Positions 36,402 through 47,584 are shown, numbered from the stretch's first letter. The stretch: DNA of 64,000 nt from Hyphomicrobiales bacterium (GCA_021732215.1 JAKFVL010000007.1:147876-211875), one strand, 5' to 3'. Notes: generated by a model from the letters alone, not told the origin. Made by a program: numbers and translations.

Positions 36402-37439
36402 ATGACGGCCACTGAACGGGTTTTTTCCGGCGTCCAGCCGACGGGCAATCTGCACCTCGGCAATTATCTCGGCGCCATCGTCAATTTCGTGAAGCTGCAG
36501 AATGTCTACAACTGCATCTATTGCGTGGTCGATCTCCACGCCATCACTGTGTGGCAGGACCCGGCGGAACTGACGCGCAGCATTCGCGAGGTCACCGCGG
36601 CGTTCATCGCCAGCGGTATCGATCCGAAGAAGCACATCGTGTTCAACCAGAGCCAGGTCGCCGAACACGCCGAGCTGGCGTGGGTGTTCAATTGCGTCGC
36701 TCGCCTCGGCTGGCTGAACCGCATGACGCAATTCAAGGAGAAGGCCGGCAAGGATCGCGAGAATGCGTCGGTTGGTTTGTACGCCTATCCCAGCCTGATG
36801 GCCGCCGACATTCTGGTGTACCGCGCGACCCATGTGCCGGTCGGCGAGGATCAGAAACAGCACCTCGAACTGTCGCGCGACATCGCGCAGAAATTCAACA
36901 ACGACTTCGCGGACTCGATCAAGGCGCACAATCTCGACCCGGTGTTTTTTCCGCCGCCCGAGCCGCTGATCACCGGACCCGCGACGCGCGTGATGTCGCT
37001 GCGCGACGGCACCAAGAAGATGTCGAAGTCCGATCCGTCGGACTACTCGCGCATCAATCTCAACGACGACGCCGACGCGATCGCGCAAAAGGTGCGCAAG
37101 GCCAAGACCGATCCGGAACCATTGCCGGGCGAGGAGAAAGGTCTCGAACACCGCCCCGAGGCGGACAACCTCGTCGGCATCTATGCGGCGCTGTCGGGAC
37201 GGACCAAAGCTGATCTGCTTGGCGAGTTCGGCGGTGGACAATTCTCCAACTTCAAGAACAGCCTGGTCGATCTCGCGGTCGAGAAACTCGGGCCGATCGG
37301 CATGGAGATGAAAAAACTGGCGGCCGACCCGGCCTATGTGGATTCCGTGCTGATCGACGGATCGAACCGCGCGCGCGTGATCGCCGCCGAAACCATGAGT
37401 TCTGTGAAGGACATCGTCGGCTTCATCCGCAAGCGATAG
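36402..37439 (+). CDS. trpS: Tryptophanyl-tRNA synthetase
   Basis: 345 residues, class I synthetase. The HIGH-type motif is [13 protein letters not shown] near residues 11-23. The KMSKS motif is [10 protein letters not shown] near 205-214. [20 protein letters not shown] and [13 protein letters not shown] are typical Trp/Tyr-binding blocks. It charges tRNA-Trp. It lies between murJ and a universal stress protein. Confidence 0.98.
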   Translation: MTATERVFSGVQPTGNLHLGNYLGAIVNFVKLQNVYNCIYCVVDLHAITVWQDPAELTRSIREVTAAFIASGIDPKKHIVFNQSQVAEHAELAWVFNCVARLGWLNRMTQFKEKAGKDRENASVGLYAYPSLMAADILVYRATHVPVGEDQKQHLELSRDIAQKFNNDFADSIKAHNLDPVFFPPPEPLITGPATRVMSLRDGTKKMSKSDPSDYSRINLNDDADAIAQKVRKAKTDPEPLPGEEKGLEHRPEADNLVGIYAALSGRTKADLLGEFGGGQFSNFKNSLVDLAVEKLGPIGMEMKKLAADPAYVDSVLIDGSNRARVIAAETMSSVKDIVGFIRKR

Positions 37440-37551
37440 ACGCTATCCATCATCTCGCCATAGTTGGCGCAACGCCAGTTCCCGCATTTCACGGCGCTTG
37501 TCGGCGCCAGCCGCACCGTGGCAGCATGCAGCGTTCATTCACGGGACATGC

Positions 37552-38046
37552 ATGAGCACCAAGCGGCGCAGTTTTGAGACCGGCCATAAGCCGAAATGCC
37601 TTGTCGTCGTCGACGACTCTGCGGAATGGGATCGCGCAGTCCATTATGCAGCCCGCTGGGCGGTCCGGATCGGCGGCGGCGTGGTGATGCTGCGCGTCAT
37701 CGAAACCGAAGACCGCAACCAGCAATGGCTCGGCGTCGCCGACATCATGCGCGCCGAGGCCCATGAAGGGGCCAACGCCGCGCTCGATCGCGCTGCCGGC
37801 CGCGCCAACGGCATCGCCGCCATCACTCCGGAACGGGTGATCCGCGAAGGCGAACCGACCGAGCAAATCCTCGACGTGATCGACAAGGACGCCGACATTT
37901 CGGTGCTGGTGCTGGCTGCCAGCGTCGGGCCTGAAGGTCCGGGCCCGATCATCACGACGATCGCCAAGACCGTCGGTTCATTCCCGATTCCGGTCGCCGT
38001 CGTACCCGGCAACCTCAGTGACGACGATATCGACGCCCTGTCGTGA
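37552..38046 (+). CDS. Universal stress protein (UspA family)
   Basis: 164 residues from the ATG at 37552; an ATG at 37548 is out of frame, and the frame is open further upstream. The single Usp domain has VVVDDSAEWDRAVHYAARWA, VVMLRVIE and the C-terminal VGSFPIPVAVVPG strand. The usual ATP motif G-2x-G-9x-G(S/T) is altered to VGPEGPGPIITT, so ATP binding is uncertain. It lies downstream of trpS on the same strand. Confidence 0.88.
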   Translation: MSTKRRSFETGHKPKCLVVVDDSAEWDRAVHYAARWAVRIGGGVVMLRVIETEDRNQQWLGVADIMRAEAHEGANAALDRAAGRANGIAAITPERVIREGEPTEQILDVIDKDADISVLVLAASVGPEGPGPIITTIAKTVGSFPIPVAVVPGNLSDDDIDALS

Positions 38047-38059
38047 GGCCGGTTACTTC

Positions 38060-38136
38060 GTCATTGCGAGGAGGCGCAGCCGACGAAGCAATCCAGTCTT
38101 GATATCGTTGGATTGCTTCGCTGCGCTTGCAATGAC
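38060..38136. repeat. Inverted-repeat element, family C, copy 2
   Basis: GTCATTGCGAGGAGGCGCAG, then CCGACGAAGCAATCCA, mirrors TTGGATTGCTTCGCTGCGCT, then TGCAATGAC. It starts 13 bases after the universal-stress-protein stop, in the same setting as copy 1. Confidence 0.9.
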
Positions 38137-38287
38137 GGAATCGTTCCCGGCGACCCTCCTTCCCGACTGCAGATCAGAAGCCCTTAATCCCGTCTTGATG
38201 GGTGCTATTTGAATGCCCATCTGATAAGACAAGCCATAATTCAACCGAACGCGCCGGCCTTGAACCGGCGATGCGCCGGAGACCGAC

Positions 38288-38845
38288 ATGTTCATCCAGA
38301 CCGAAGCGACCCCCAATCCCGCCACCCTGAAGTTCATTCCCGGCCGCACGGTCCTGCCGTCCGGCACCATGGAGTTCAACCGCGACAGCGCGAGCCGTTC
38401 GCCGCTGGCAGCGAAGCTGTTCGAGATTTCCGGGGTCACGGGGGTGTTCTACGGCAGCGACTTCGTCACCGTGACCAAGGACGACAGCGACTGGCAGCAT
38501 CTCAAGCCCGCCGTGCTCGGCGCGATCATGGAACACTACATGTCCGGCGCGCCGCTGCTGGCGGATGGCCAAGTTGAGGGCGACGATGAGGCTGAAGAGT
38601 TCTTCAATGAAGCGGACGCAGAAACCGTCGCCACCATCAAGGATCTGATCGAGACGCGCGTGCGCCCGGCGGTCGCCAACGATGGCGGTGACATCACCTT
38701 CCGCGGCTTCAAGGAAGGCATCGTTTACCTCGATATGAAGGGCTCCTGCGCGGGCTGCCCGTCCTCCACCGCGACGCTAAAGCACGGCATTCAGAACCTG
38801 CTGAAGCACTTCGTTCCCGACGTGGTCGAAGTCCGGCCGATGTGA
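38288..38845 (+). CDS. NifU-like iron-sulfur scaffold protein (NfuA type)
   Basis: 185 residues. The N-terminal Scaffold_Nfu domain (MFIQTEATPNPATLKFIPGR) is followed by a NifU C-terminal domain with GGDITFRGF and the cluster-binding KGSCAGCPSS (CxxC). It carries and delivers Fe-S clusters, for example to MiaB encoded at 41529. The gene lies between repeats of families C and B. Confidence 0.96.
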   Translation: MFIQTEATPNPATLKFIPGRTVLPSGTMEFNRDSASRSPLAAKLFEISGVTGVFYGSDFVTVTKDDSDWQHLKPAVLGAIMEHYMSGAPLLADGQVEGDDEAEEFFNEADAETVATIKDLIETRVRPAVANDGGDITFRGFKEGIVYLDMKGSCAGCPSSTATLKHGIQNLLKHFVPDVVEVRPM

Positions 38846-38881
38846 TCGGCTACTTCCAAATCCTAAACTTGCAAATGATTG

Positions 38882-39016
38882 GTCGTCCCCGCGAAAGCGG
38901 GGACCCATACGCCGTGTTGTCCATCAGTGCTGGGCGTGAAATTGCCTTTACCAAGCGAGTTCATTGCTATCACAATTGGCTCTGAGATTATGGGTCCCTG
39001 CTTTCGCAGGGACGAC
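38882..39016. repeat. Inverted-repeat element, family B, copy 2
   Basis: GTCGTCCCCGCGAAAGCGGG, then GACCCATACGCCGTG, mirrors TATGGGTCCCTGCTTTCGCA, then GGGACGAC. The centre is about 50 bases longer than in copy 1 (29694-29778). It ends 22 bases before the tsaB start codon. Confidence 0.85.
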
Positions 39017-39037
39017 AATCAGAGCCGCTGATACTCC

Positions 39038-39724
39038 ATGCTGATCCTCGCCATCGATACGGCCCTTGGAGCCTGCGCCGCCGGCGTGCTCGACACGGCT
39101 GCAGGCAAATTGATCGCTCATGAATCGCAGGCCATGGCGCGCGGCCATGCCGAAGCGCTGATGCCCCTGATCGCCCGCGTGATGAAGGATCTGGGCACCG
39201 GCTTCGAGCGGCTCGATCGCATTGCGGTCACCACCGGCCCCGGCAGCTTTACCGGTTTGCGCGTCGGCCTTTCGGCGGCGCGCGGTATTGCGCTCGCCGC
39301 CAACAAGCCCGCGATCGGCGTCACCACGCTCAGCGCGTTCGCCGCGCCGCTTGTCAGCGAGAGCGGCGAGCACCCGATCATCTCCGCGATCGATGCGCGC
39401 CACGATCAGGTCTATTTCCAGGTAGTCGGCGGCAATGGCACCACGCTGATCCGCCCGCGGGTCGCGCCCGTCGAGGAAGCGCTCGCTGCATCGCGTCTCG
39501 GCGCGCCGCGCCTCGTTGGGAATGCGGCGAAGCTGCTGGCGGAGCGCTGGCCATCACATGCGCTGCCTCCGATCCAGATCGACGGGCAAGCTGCGCCCGA
39601 CATTGCATGGATCGCATGGCTCGGCGCCGCGGCAAGTCCGAACACCGCACCGGCCCGTCCGTACTATCTGCGCGCGCCCGACGCCAAACCGCAGGGTGAG
39701 CGCTCAACGCAAGCTCCCGCATGA
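39038..39724 (+). CDS. tsaB: tRNA threonylcarbamoyladenosine biosynthesis protein TsaB
   Basis: 228 residues. The ASKHA-fold signature is LAIDTALGACAAGVLD at the start, then RGHAEALMPLIARVMKDLG and GPGSFTGLRVGLSAARGIA (near 67-85). TsaB forms the t6A-synthesising complex with TsaD and TsaE for tRNAs decoding ANN codons. Its stop overlaps the rimI start by four bases (ATGA), so the two are co-translated. Confidence 0.97.
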   Translation: MLILAIDTALGACAAGVLDTAAGKLIAHESQAMARGHAEALMPLIARVMKDLGTGFERLDRIAVTTGPGSFTGLRVGLSAARGIALAANKPAIGVTTLSAFAAPLVSESGEHPIISAIDARHDQVYFQVVGGNGTTLIRPRVAPVEEALAASRLGAPRLVGNAAKLLAERWPSHALPPIQIDGQAAPDIAWIAWLGAAASPNTAPARPYYLRAPDAKPQGERSTQAPA

Positions 39725-40206
39725 TCGGCTGGTTCACGCGCCTGCTCAGCCCCGGCATCGCCAGCGTCGAGCCAGCCGGCCCACGCGACGCACACCGTCT
39801 CGCCCAGCTTCACGGCGCGTCGTTTCACCGCGGCTGGGGCGAAGGCGAATTCGATCAGATGCTCAGCGAGCGCAACACGCTGGTCCATCGCCTGCGTCTG
39901 AAGGGTCGCACCATCGGCTTTTCGGTGTCGCGATTGGCCGCCGACGAAGCGGAGTTGCTCTCGATTGCGGTCGATGAAAAATATCGCGGGCGCGGATTGT
40001 CGCGCGACCTTTTGCAAACGCACCTCGGCCATCTCGCCGGACGCGGAATCCGCACCGTTTTTCTCGAGGTCGAGGAGAATAACCAGCCAGCGCGGCGGCT
40101 GTATCAGCGGGCCGGGTTTGAGCCGGTCGGCCGCCGCGAGCGATATTATCGCGATTCAAGCGGGCAGGACCTGAATGCGCTGGTACTGAAGCGTGACTTG
40201 TCGTAA
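39721..40206 (+). CDS. rimI: Ribosomal protein S18-alanine N-acetyltransferase
   Basis: 161 residues, GNAT family. The acetyl-CoA site is LLSIAVDEKYRGRGLSRDLL (Q/RxxGxG/A as RGRGLS). The C-terminal EVEENNQPARRLYQRAGFEP, then GRRERYY, is the RimI hallmark. It acetylates the N-terminus of ribosomal protein S18. It overlaps tsaB by four bases and precedes fur by 51. Confidence 0.95.
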   Translation: MIGWFTRLLSPGIASVEPAGPRDAHRLAQLHGASFHRGWGEGEFDQMLSERNTLVHRLRLKGRTIGFSVSRLAADEAELLSIAVDEKYRGRGLSRDLLQTHLGHLAGRGIRTVFLEVEENNQPARRLYQRAGFEPVGRRERYYRDSSGQDLNALVLKRDLS

Positions 40207-40257
40207 GTCGCTGCCGATGCGAACATCAGTCCACCCCGTGACGGCCGGAACCCTCGC

Positions 40258-40713
40258 ATGACTGCTTTGAAATCCTCGCCTTCCATGAGCCGGACCTCGA
40301 TCGAGGCGCGTTGCGCCCAGACCGGCATGCGCATGACCGAACAGCGCCGCGTCATCGCGCGCGTGCTGGCCGAAGCCGCCGATCATCCCGACGTCGAGGA
40401 ACTGTATCGCCGCTGCGTGGCGGTGGACGACAAGATTTCGATCTCGACGGTCTACCGCACCGTCAAACTGTTCGAGGACGCCGGCATCATCGAACGCCAT
40501 GATTTCCGCGAAGGCCGAGCACGCTACGAACCGGTGCCGGATAGTCATCACGATCATCTCATCAACCTGCGCGACGGCAAGGTGATCGAATTCACTTCGG
40601 AAGAGATCGAGAAACTGCAAGCGGAAATCGCGCGCAAACTCGGCTACAAGCTGGTCGATCACCGGCTCGAACTGTATTGCATCCCGCTGGACGACAAGTC
40701 GGACAAGACCTGA
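40258..40713 (+). CDS. fur: Ferric uptake regulator Fur (Bradyrhizobium type)
   Basis: 151 residues. A winged helix (RCAQTGMRMTEQRRVIARVL, then ISISTVYRTVKLFEDAGIIE) is followed by the metal-binding dimerisation domain (DSHHDHLINLRDGKVIEF, then YKLVDHRLELYCIP). It lacks the C-terminal CxxC pairs, as Bradyrhizobium Fur does. In this group the protein often responds to manganese as well as iron. The sequence is very close to what I recall of Bradyrhizobium Fur. It follows tsaB-rimI. Confidence 0.94.
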   Translation: MTALKSSPSMSRTSIEARCAQTGMRMTEQRRVIARVLAEAADHPDVEELYRRCVAVDDKISISTVYRTVKLFEDAGIIERHDFREGRARYEPVPDSHHDHLINLRDGKVIEFTSEEIEKLQAEIARKLGYKLVDHRLELYCIPLDDKSDKT

Positions 40714-40733
40714 GACTTCGTGCTCTTTTGTTT

Positions 40734-40782
40734 GAGCATGATCTTTTCGGAAAACCGGTACCCACTTTTCCGGATCATGCTC
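40734..40782. repeat. Palindromic element, family D
   Basis: GAGCATGATC with TTTTCGGAAA opens the element, and TTTTCCG with GATCATGCTC closes it, around ACCGGTACCCAC. It ends two bases before the ATG at 40785 and so covers the whole ribosome-binding region of that gene. Partial relatives lie at 22743-22755 and 58496-58538. Confidence 0.85.
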
Positions 40783-40784
40783 TG

Positions 40785-41477
40785 ATGCCCATCGATCTCA
40801 TCATTTTCGATTGCGATGGAGTCCTTGTCGACAGCGAGGTGATTTCCTGTCGCGTGCATGCCGAAATGCTGACCCGCGCCGGCTACGCCATCACCGCGGA
40901 TCAGGTGTTCGATCGTTTCCTTGGCCGCTCCAGCGTGGAATCCAATCGCGAGATAGAGGCCGAGCTCGGCCGCAAGCTCCCCGATGATTTCGACGCATCG
41001 CTGAAGCGCGCCGTTATCGACGAGCTGGCCACGAGCGTCGAAGGCATGCCGCACATCGCCGACACGCTGGCGCGCATCTCGCAGAAAATCTGCGTTGCAT
41101 CGAGCGGCATTCCCGACAAGATCCGGACCTCGCTGATCCGCGCCGGCATCCACGATCGCTTCGCACCACACATCTTCTCGGCCTCACAGGTGAAGCGCGG
41201 CAAGCCGGAGCCGGATTTGTTTCTGTTCGCAGCCAGGCGGATGGATGCGGCGCCCGAGCACTGCCTCGTTATTGAGGACAGCATTCCAGGAGTCATGGCA
41301 GCCAGGGCGGCTCGCATGACCGTACTCGGGTTCCGCGGTGGGGCGCACTACCTCGAACACCCGGCGAGCGCGCCACAGCCAGCCGCCTTGCTGCGCGCAG
41401 GCGCCCTCGCAACTTTTGACGATATACGCCAATTACCTGCAATGATTGATAAAATTGCATCCGGCGAGACCCTGTAA
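40785..41477 (+). CDS. HAD-superfamily phosphatase
   Basis: 230 residues from the ATG at 40785. Motif I is FDCDGVLVDSE near residues 7-17. Motif II is VASSGIPDK, motif III the Lys of KRGKPEPDLFLFAA, and motif IV VIEDSIPGVMAARAA. The alpha-helical cap after motif I suits phosphoglycolate phosphatase or beta-phosphoglucomutase-like enzymes. No Shine-Dalgarno sequence is visible, because a palindromic element (40734-40782) directly precedes the start codon. Substrate unknown. Confidence 0.9.
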   Translation: MPIDLIIFDCDGVLVDSEVISCRVHAEMLTRAGYAITADQVFDRFLGRSSVESNREIEAELGRKLPDDFDASLKRAVIDELATSVEGMPHIADTLARISQKICVASSGIPDKIRTSLIRAGIHDRFAPHIFSASQVKRGKPEPDLFLFAARRMDAAPEHCLVIEDSIPGVMAARAARMTVLGFRGGAHYLEHPASAPQPAALLRAGALATFDDIRQLPAMIDKIASGETL

Positions 41478-41528
41478 CGTGTTCACGGCGCTGGATTTCG
41501 TGAAGCCCAGGCTATATCTGATGCAGCC

Positions 41529-42941
<1,413 letters not shown>

Positions 42942-42945
42942 GCCC

Positions 42946-44022
42946 TTGCCAAAAAGCGCATCGGATTCGCCGACCCTTGCCCCCGGCCGCAAAATTGGAC
43001 GCGACAAGAACGAAGCTCCCCCGCAAGCAGAAACCCCGCCCGAGACCCAGGTCGTCGTTGCTTTCGATGACAACCGCGCGGCGTCCGCGCTGGTCGGACC
43101 CTACGGACAAAACCTCGCGCTGATCGAGCGCCGCCTCGGCGTCGTGATCGACCAGCGCGGCAATCACATCGCGATCGCCGGATCGCGCGATACCTGCGAC
43201 GCAACGCGACGCATTCTCGAAAGCCTCTATGCGCTCGCCCTGCAGGGCCGCGAACTGGCACAGGGCGATGTCGACGGCGCGATCCGCGCCATCCTCGCGC
43301 AGGGCTCGCTGTTCGATTTCGATTCCAAAGCGGCCAAGACCGCATTCGACGAGATCAATCTGCGCAAGCGTCCGGTGCGCGCACGCACCGCCGCACAGGA
43401 CTCCTATATCCGCGCACTGAAGCGCCACGAAATGGTGTTCGGCATAGGCCCGGCCGGCACCGGCAAGACCTGGCTTGCGGTTGCCTATGCCGCGCAACTG
43501 TTCGAGCGCAAGGACGTCGACCGGATCATCCTGTCGCGCCCCGCGGTCGAAGCGGGCGAGCGGCTGGGCTTCCTGCCCGGCGATATGCGCGAAAAAGTCG
43601 ATCCGTATTTACGTCCGATCTACGACGCGCTCTATGACCTGATGGATTCCCGCATTGTCGAGCGCGCATTGCAAACCGGCGAGATCGAGATCGCACCGCT
43701 CGCCTTCATGCGCGGCCGCACACTGACCAACGCCGTCATCATTCTTGACGAGGCGCAGAACACCACATCGATGCAGATGAAAATGTTCCTGACCCGCCTC
43801 GGCGAAAACAGCCGCATGATCATCACCGGCGATCCGAGCCAGGTCGATCTGCCAAACGGCCAGACCTCGGGCCTCGCCGAGGCCGCGAAACTGCTCGACG
43901 GCGTCGAGGGTATCGCGCAGGTCAGGTTCACCGCCGAAGACGTCATCCGCCATGAGCTGGTGGCGCGCGTTGTCGCAGCCTACGAGGCCTCGGCGCAGCG
44001 ACCCGCGACCGGCAAGACTTGA
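42946..44022 (+). CDS. phoH: PhoH-family ATPase (YbeZ type)
   Basis: 358 residues from a TTG at 42946. GGAG lies about ten bases upstream, and no ATG or GTG gives a full protein after the miaB stop. An N-terminal KH-like segment (GPYGQNLALIERRLGVVID) is followed by the ATPase with Walker A GPAGTGKT, SRPAVEAGERLGFLPGDM, Walker B VIILDEAQN and ITGDPSQVDLP. It works with YbeY in RNA maturation and ribosome quality control. The TTG start may limit expression. The stop codon lies inside an 18-bp tandem repeat. Confidence 0.93.
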   Translation: MPKSASDSPTLAPGRKIGRDKNEAPPQAETPPETQVVVAFDDNRAASALVGPYGQNLALIERRLGVVIDQRGNHIAIAGSRDTCDATRRILESLYALALQGRELAQGDVDGAIRAILAQGSLFDFDSKAAKTAFDEINLRKRPVRARTAAQDSYIRALKRHEMVFGIGPAGTGKTWLAVAYAAQLFERKDVDRIILSRPAVEAGERLGFLPGDMREKVDPYLRPIYDALYDLMDSRIVERALQTGEIEIAPLAFMRGRTLTNAVIILDEAQNTTSMQMKMFLTRLGENSRMIITGDPSQVDLPNGQTSGLAEAAKLLDGVEGIAQVRFTAEDVIRHELVARVVAAYEASAQRPATGKT

Positions 44023-44065
44023 ACTCGAAGCAAGACTTGAAATCGAAGCAAGACTTGAAATCGAA
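44012..44065 (+). repeat. Three tandem 18-bp repeats at the phoH 3' end
   Basis: GCAAGACTTGAACTCGAA (44012-44029), GCAAGACTTGAAATCGAA (44030-44047) and an identical third unit (44048-44065). The phoH stop TGA lies in the first unit. Each unit repeats the same in-frame Lys-Thr-stop, so copy number does not change the protein, only the gap to ybeY. Confidence 0.95.
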
Positions 44066-44113
44066 AATTGACGCAAACGCCCGCCGGCAATGCCGGCCAT
44101 CAGATCAGGATCG

Positions 44114-44623
44114 ATGACGCTCTCCGGACCACCCGAAACCGACGTTCTTGTCACCGCGGATTGCTGGCACGCGACAACCAGCGCGAAGGCTGTGGTGATG
44201 CGGGCGATTGCCGCCGCGGCCGCCGCCGTGCCGGTTGAAACCTCCGACGCCGAGCTCGCCGTGATGCTGACCGACGACGACGGCATCCGCACGCTGAACA
44301 GGAACTGGCGCGGCATCGACAAGCCGACCAACGTGCTGTCGTTTCCCGCCCTGCAACCGGAACGAAAGCAGCCGGACGACATGCCCCGCATGCTCGGCGA
44401 CATCGCCATCGCCTACCAGACCACGCAGCGCGAAGCCGAGACCGACGAGAAGTCTTTCGATCATCATCTCAGCCATCTCGCCATCCATGGTTTCCTGCAT
44501 CTGATCGGCTACGACCATGTCACCGACGGCGGCGCGAAGGAAATGGAAGGCCTCGAGCGCGAAATCCTCGCAGGCCTCGGTATTCCCGATCCGTATGCGG
44601 ACGAAGAATGGACGCTGCGATGA
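44114..44623 (+). CDS. ybeY: Endoribonuclease YbeY (rRNA maturation factor)
   Basis: 169 residues from the ATG at 44114 (AGGATCG upstream); an ATG at 44090 would add eight residues. The metal-binding motif H3xH5xH is HGFLHLIGYDH. NRNWRGIDKPTNVLSFPA and MLGDIAIAYQTTQREA are typical. It trims 16S rRNA 3' ends and takes part in 70S quality control. It lies between phoH and corC and overlaps corC by four bases. Confidence 0.96.
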   Translation: MTLSGPPETDVLVTADCWHATTSAKAVVMRAIAAAAAAVPVETSDAELAVMLTDDDGIRTLNRNWRGIDKPTNVLSFPALQPERKQPDDMPRMLGDIAIAYQTTQREAETDEKSFDHHLSHLAIHGFLHLIGYDHVTDGGAKEMEGLEREILAGLGIPDPYADEEWTLR

Positions 44624-45765
44624 GTGACGAGCTTCGGAAACCGGGCGATAGCTCTGACCCTGTTCAAAACAATCCGCCGGCCGACAGTCGGACCCAACTG
44701 GTGCCGGTGCGTGAGGCCGAGTTGCTGCGGCCCGCCGCTGACAACTGGCTGGTGCGCGCCATGCGCACCCTGTTCGGCTGGAAATCCGGATCGGTGCGCG
44801 CCGACCTGCAGGTGGTGCTGGATGCGACCGCCCCCGACGAAAGCAATTTCTCGGCGATCGAGCGCACCATGCTGCGCAACATCCTCGGACTGCACGAGCG
44901 GCGGATTTCCGATGTCATGGTGCCGCGCACCGACATCATTGCGGTCAAACGCGATATCTCCCTGGGCGAACTGATGGCCACCTTCGAGAGCGCCGCGCAT
45001 TCGCGCCTCGTCGTCTACAACGAGACGCTGGACGATCCCGAGGGCATGGTTCACATCCGCGACCTGATCGGAATGATGACGGCTAAGTCGCGCGTGTCGC
45101 CGCAGGCCAACGCCAAGCGCAAGAAGCCGTTTCCCGCTGGCCTCGACCTGCGCGCCATCGATCTCGCAATGCCGCTCGCCGACGCCAACCTGATCCGCAA
45201 GCTGCTTTATGTGCCGCCGTCGATGCCGGCGATCGACCTGCTCGCGCAGATGCAGGCCACGCGCACCCATCTGGCTCTCGTCGTCGACGAATACGGCGGC
45301 ACCGACGGCCTCGTCACCATCGAGGACATCGTCGAGCAGATCGTCGGCGAGATCGACGACGAGCACGACAGCGACGAACCGCCATCCGTGGTGCGGCAGG
45401 CCGACGGCTCCTTCATCGCCGACGCCCGCGCCACCCTCGACGACGTGCGCTCGGTGGTTGGCGAACAGTTCGACACCGGCGAGGCCGGCGAGACGGTCGA
45501 TACGCTCGGCGGCTATCTGGTGACGCAGGCCGGTCGTCTGCCGGTGCGCGGCGAGGTCGTCTCCGGTCCGGGCGAGTTCGAGATCGAGGTGCTCGACGCC
45601 GATCCCCGCCGGGTCAAGCGGCTGCGCATCGGCATTCGCAAGGAGCGTCCGCCGCTCCGGGTCCGCGAGCCGCGACGCCGCGATACGAGCCCGGACAATG
45701 CGGCGACGGCGCCACCCGATCCTTCAACGACCCCGCCGGCCGGCACTCCGGGCCGCGCGCCATGA
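44620..45765 (+). CDS. CorC/HlyC-type CBS-domain protein
   Basis: 381 residues from the ATG overlapping the ybeY stop. An N-terminal segment precedes two CBS domains ([20 protein letters not shown], then [20 protein letters not shown] with [20 protein letters not shown]). A C-terminal CorC_HlyC domain follows ([20 protein letters not shown], then RVKRLRI). It lacks the membrane DUF21 part, as CorC does. A role in magnesium/cobalt efflux or envelope homeostasis is known for relatives. It overlaps lnt by four bases. Confidence 0.95.
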   Translation: MSDELRKPGDSSDPVQNNPPADSRTQLVPVREAELLRPAADNWLVRAMRTLFGWKSGSVRADLQVVLDATAPDESNFSAIERTMLRNILGLHERRISDVMVPRTDIIAVKRDISLGELMATFESAAHSRLVVYNETLDDPEGMVHIRDLIGMMTAKSRVSPQANAKRKKPFPAGLDLRAIDLAMPLADANLIRKLLYVPPSMPAIDLLAQMQATRTHLALVVDEYGGTDGLVTIEDIVEQIVGEIDDEHDSDEPPSVVRQADGSFIADARATLDDVRSVVGEQFDTGEAGETVDTLGGYLVTQAGRLPVRGEVVSGPGEFEIEVLDADPRRVKRLRIGIRKERPPLRVREPRRRDTSPDNAATAPPDPSTTPPAGTPGRAP

Positions 45766-47360
45766 TCCGCCGCATCGCGCTCGCCGTCATCTTGAGTTAC
45801 GGCTGGAAGCGCGCCGTCATTGCATTCGCCGCCGGTCTCGTCTCGTCACTGGCGATGGCGCCGTTCGACGCATGGCCCGTGCTGTTCCTGACATTGCCGC
45901 TGATGGTCTGGCTGATCGACGGCGCGGGCGCTGGCCGCCTTGGCGGCGTTCCGGCGGCGGCGCTGAGCGGCTGGCTGTTCGGCTTCGGTTATCTGTTCGC
46001 CGGCTTGCAATGGGTCGGCAACGCTTTTCTGGTCGACGCGGATATCTTCGGCTGGTTGCTGCCGTTTGTTGTTTCCGGCCTGCCGGCGTTTCTCGCGCTG
46101 TTCATGGCGCTGGCCTTTGCGGTGGCGCGCATGATGTGGACGCGCGATGCGTCGCGGCTGCTCGCGCTCGCGGCCACGATCACCGCATGCGAATGGCTGC
46201 GCGGTCACATCCTCACCGGCTTTCCATGGAATGCACTGGGCTATTCGCTGAGCGGACAACTGGCGCTGGCGCAGACCGCATCGCTGATCGGTCTTTGGGG
46301 ATTGACGTTCCTGAGCGTCGCGATTTTCGCAAGCCCGGCGGTGCTGATCGATGGCCGGGAGGATACGCGCCGCCCGTGGCTCGCGCCGATCGCGGCCGTT
46401 CTGGTGCTGACCGCGATGGCGGCGTTCGGCGCGGTACGGCTGGCGCAACAACCCACCCGCTATGTGGCCGACGTCAAGCTGCGGCTGATGCAGCCCAACC
46501 TGCAGCAGGACGTGAAATTCAACTATTCCGCCAAACAGGCGACGATGCAGAAATATCTCGCGCTGTCGGACCGCTCGACCGGGCCGCAATCGGCGGGCGT
46601 GCGCGACGTCACCGTGTTGATCTGGCCGGAATCGGCGTTTCCGTTTTTCCTGACGCGCGAAGGCGACGCCATGGCGCAGATCGCCGAGTTGTTGCCGAAA
46701 GGCACAGTCCTCATCACCGGCGGCGTGCGCGCCCCGGACGGCGCACAGGCCGGCAGCGTGTCGCGCGCCTACAATTCGATCTATGCGATCGATCACGATG
46801 GCGCCGTGCTCTCGGTCTACGACAAGCTCTATCTCGTCCCCGGCGGGGAATTCCTGCCGTTTCAGGGCGTGCTCGAAAAGATCGGATTGCGGCAGCTGAC
46901 CAAAATCCGCGGCGGCTTCATCGCGGGCGACCGCCGCCGCAGCATGCAATTGCCCAACGCTCCGCCCGTGCTGCCGCTGATCTGCTACGAGGCGATTTTC
47001 CCCGGCGACATCGTACCCCGCAACGACCGGCCGGGCTGGATCGTCAATCTCACCAATGACGGCTGGTTCGGCACAAGCACAGGACCCTATCAACACCTCC
47101 AGCACGCAAGGCTGCGCGCCGTCGAGGAGGGATTGCCTATAGTGCGGGCGGCGAACACCGGCATCTCCGCGATCATCGATCCGGCAGGACGAATTGTAGC
47201 ACGCCTCGGACTCGGGATCGAAGGCGTGCTCGACAGCGGTTTGCCCGCTGCTGCCATGCCGACTTTCTATAGCCGTTACGGCGACTTGCCCGTTGCCATA
47301 CTTGTGGCGGCCGCAGCATCGATCGCCATCCGCCGGCGGCGCGCCGGTCGGAATCGTTGA
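45762..47360 (+). CDS. lnt: Apolipoprotein N-acyltransferase
   Basis: 532 residues. Six or more membrane helices occupy the first 190 residues, followed by a nitrilase-type periplasmic domain. The catalytic Glu lies in WPESAFPFF, the Lys in YDKLYLVPGGEFLPF and the Cys in PLICYEAIFPG. It adds the third acyl chain to lipoproteins at the periplasmic face. It is the last gene of the ybeY-corC-lnt overlap group. Confidence 0.97.
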   Translation: MIRRIALAVILSYGWKRAVIAFAAGLVSSLAMAPFDAWPVLFLTLPLMVWLIDGAGAGRLGGVPAAALSGWLFGFGYLFAGLQWVGNAFLVDADIFGWLLPFVVSGLPAFLALFMALAFAVARMMWTRDASRLLALAATITACEWLRGHILTGFPWNALGYSLSGQLALAQTASLIGLWGLTFLSVAIFASPAVLIDGREDTRRPWLAPIAAVLVLTAMAAFGAVRLAQQPTRYVADVKLRLMQPNLQQDVKFNYSAKQATMQKYLALSDRSTGPQSAGVRDVTVLIWPESAFPFFLTREGDAMAQIAELLPKGTVLITGGVRAPDGAQAGSVSRAYNSIYAIDHDGAVLSVYDKLYLVPGGEFLPFQGVLEKIGLRQLTKIRGGFIAGDRRRSMQLPNAPPVLPLICYEAIFPGDIVPRNDRPGWIVNLTNDGWFGTSTGPYQHLQHARLRAVEEGLPIVRAANTGISAIIDPAGRIVARLGLGIEGVLDSGLPAAAMPTFYSRYGDLPVAILVAAAASIAIRRRRAGRNR

Positions 47361-47584
47361 CTCCAACTTTGTGAAATACAGGTTCAAAACACGCTGTGAC
47401 GGCCGATTGTCCGGCTTCGGAGATACAATGAAGCGATGTTTCAACCGGCCAGAATAAAGCGGAAATCTCGCTTCAGTTGCATTTCAGGGTTTGACGGGTT
47501 TGCTGCAATAGTCGTATTTCATCACGGTATTGTGCTTCGCAACCTGCCTTAGACGCGGCGGGCATCCGGAGCGGAGGTTTATTG

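Noticed and set aside
45846..47444. 532-codon open frame on minus
   Set aside because: Antisense to lnt, with Arg/Gln/His-rich sequence and no domain.
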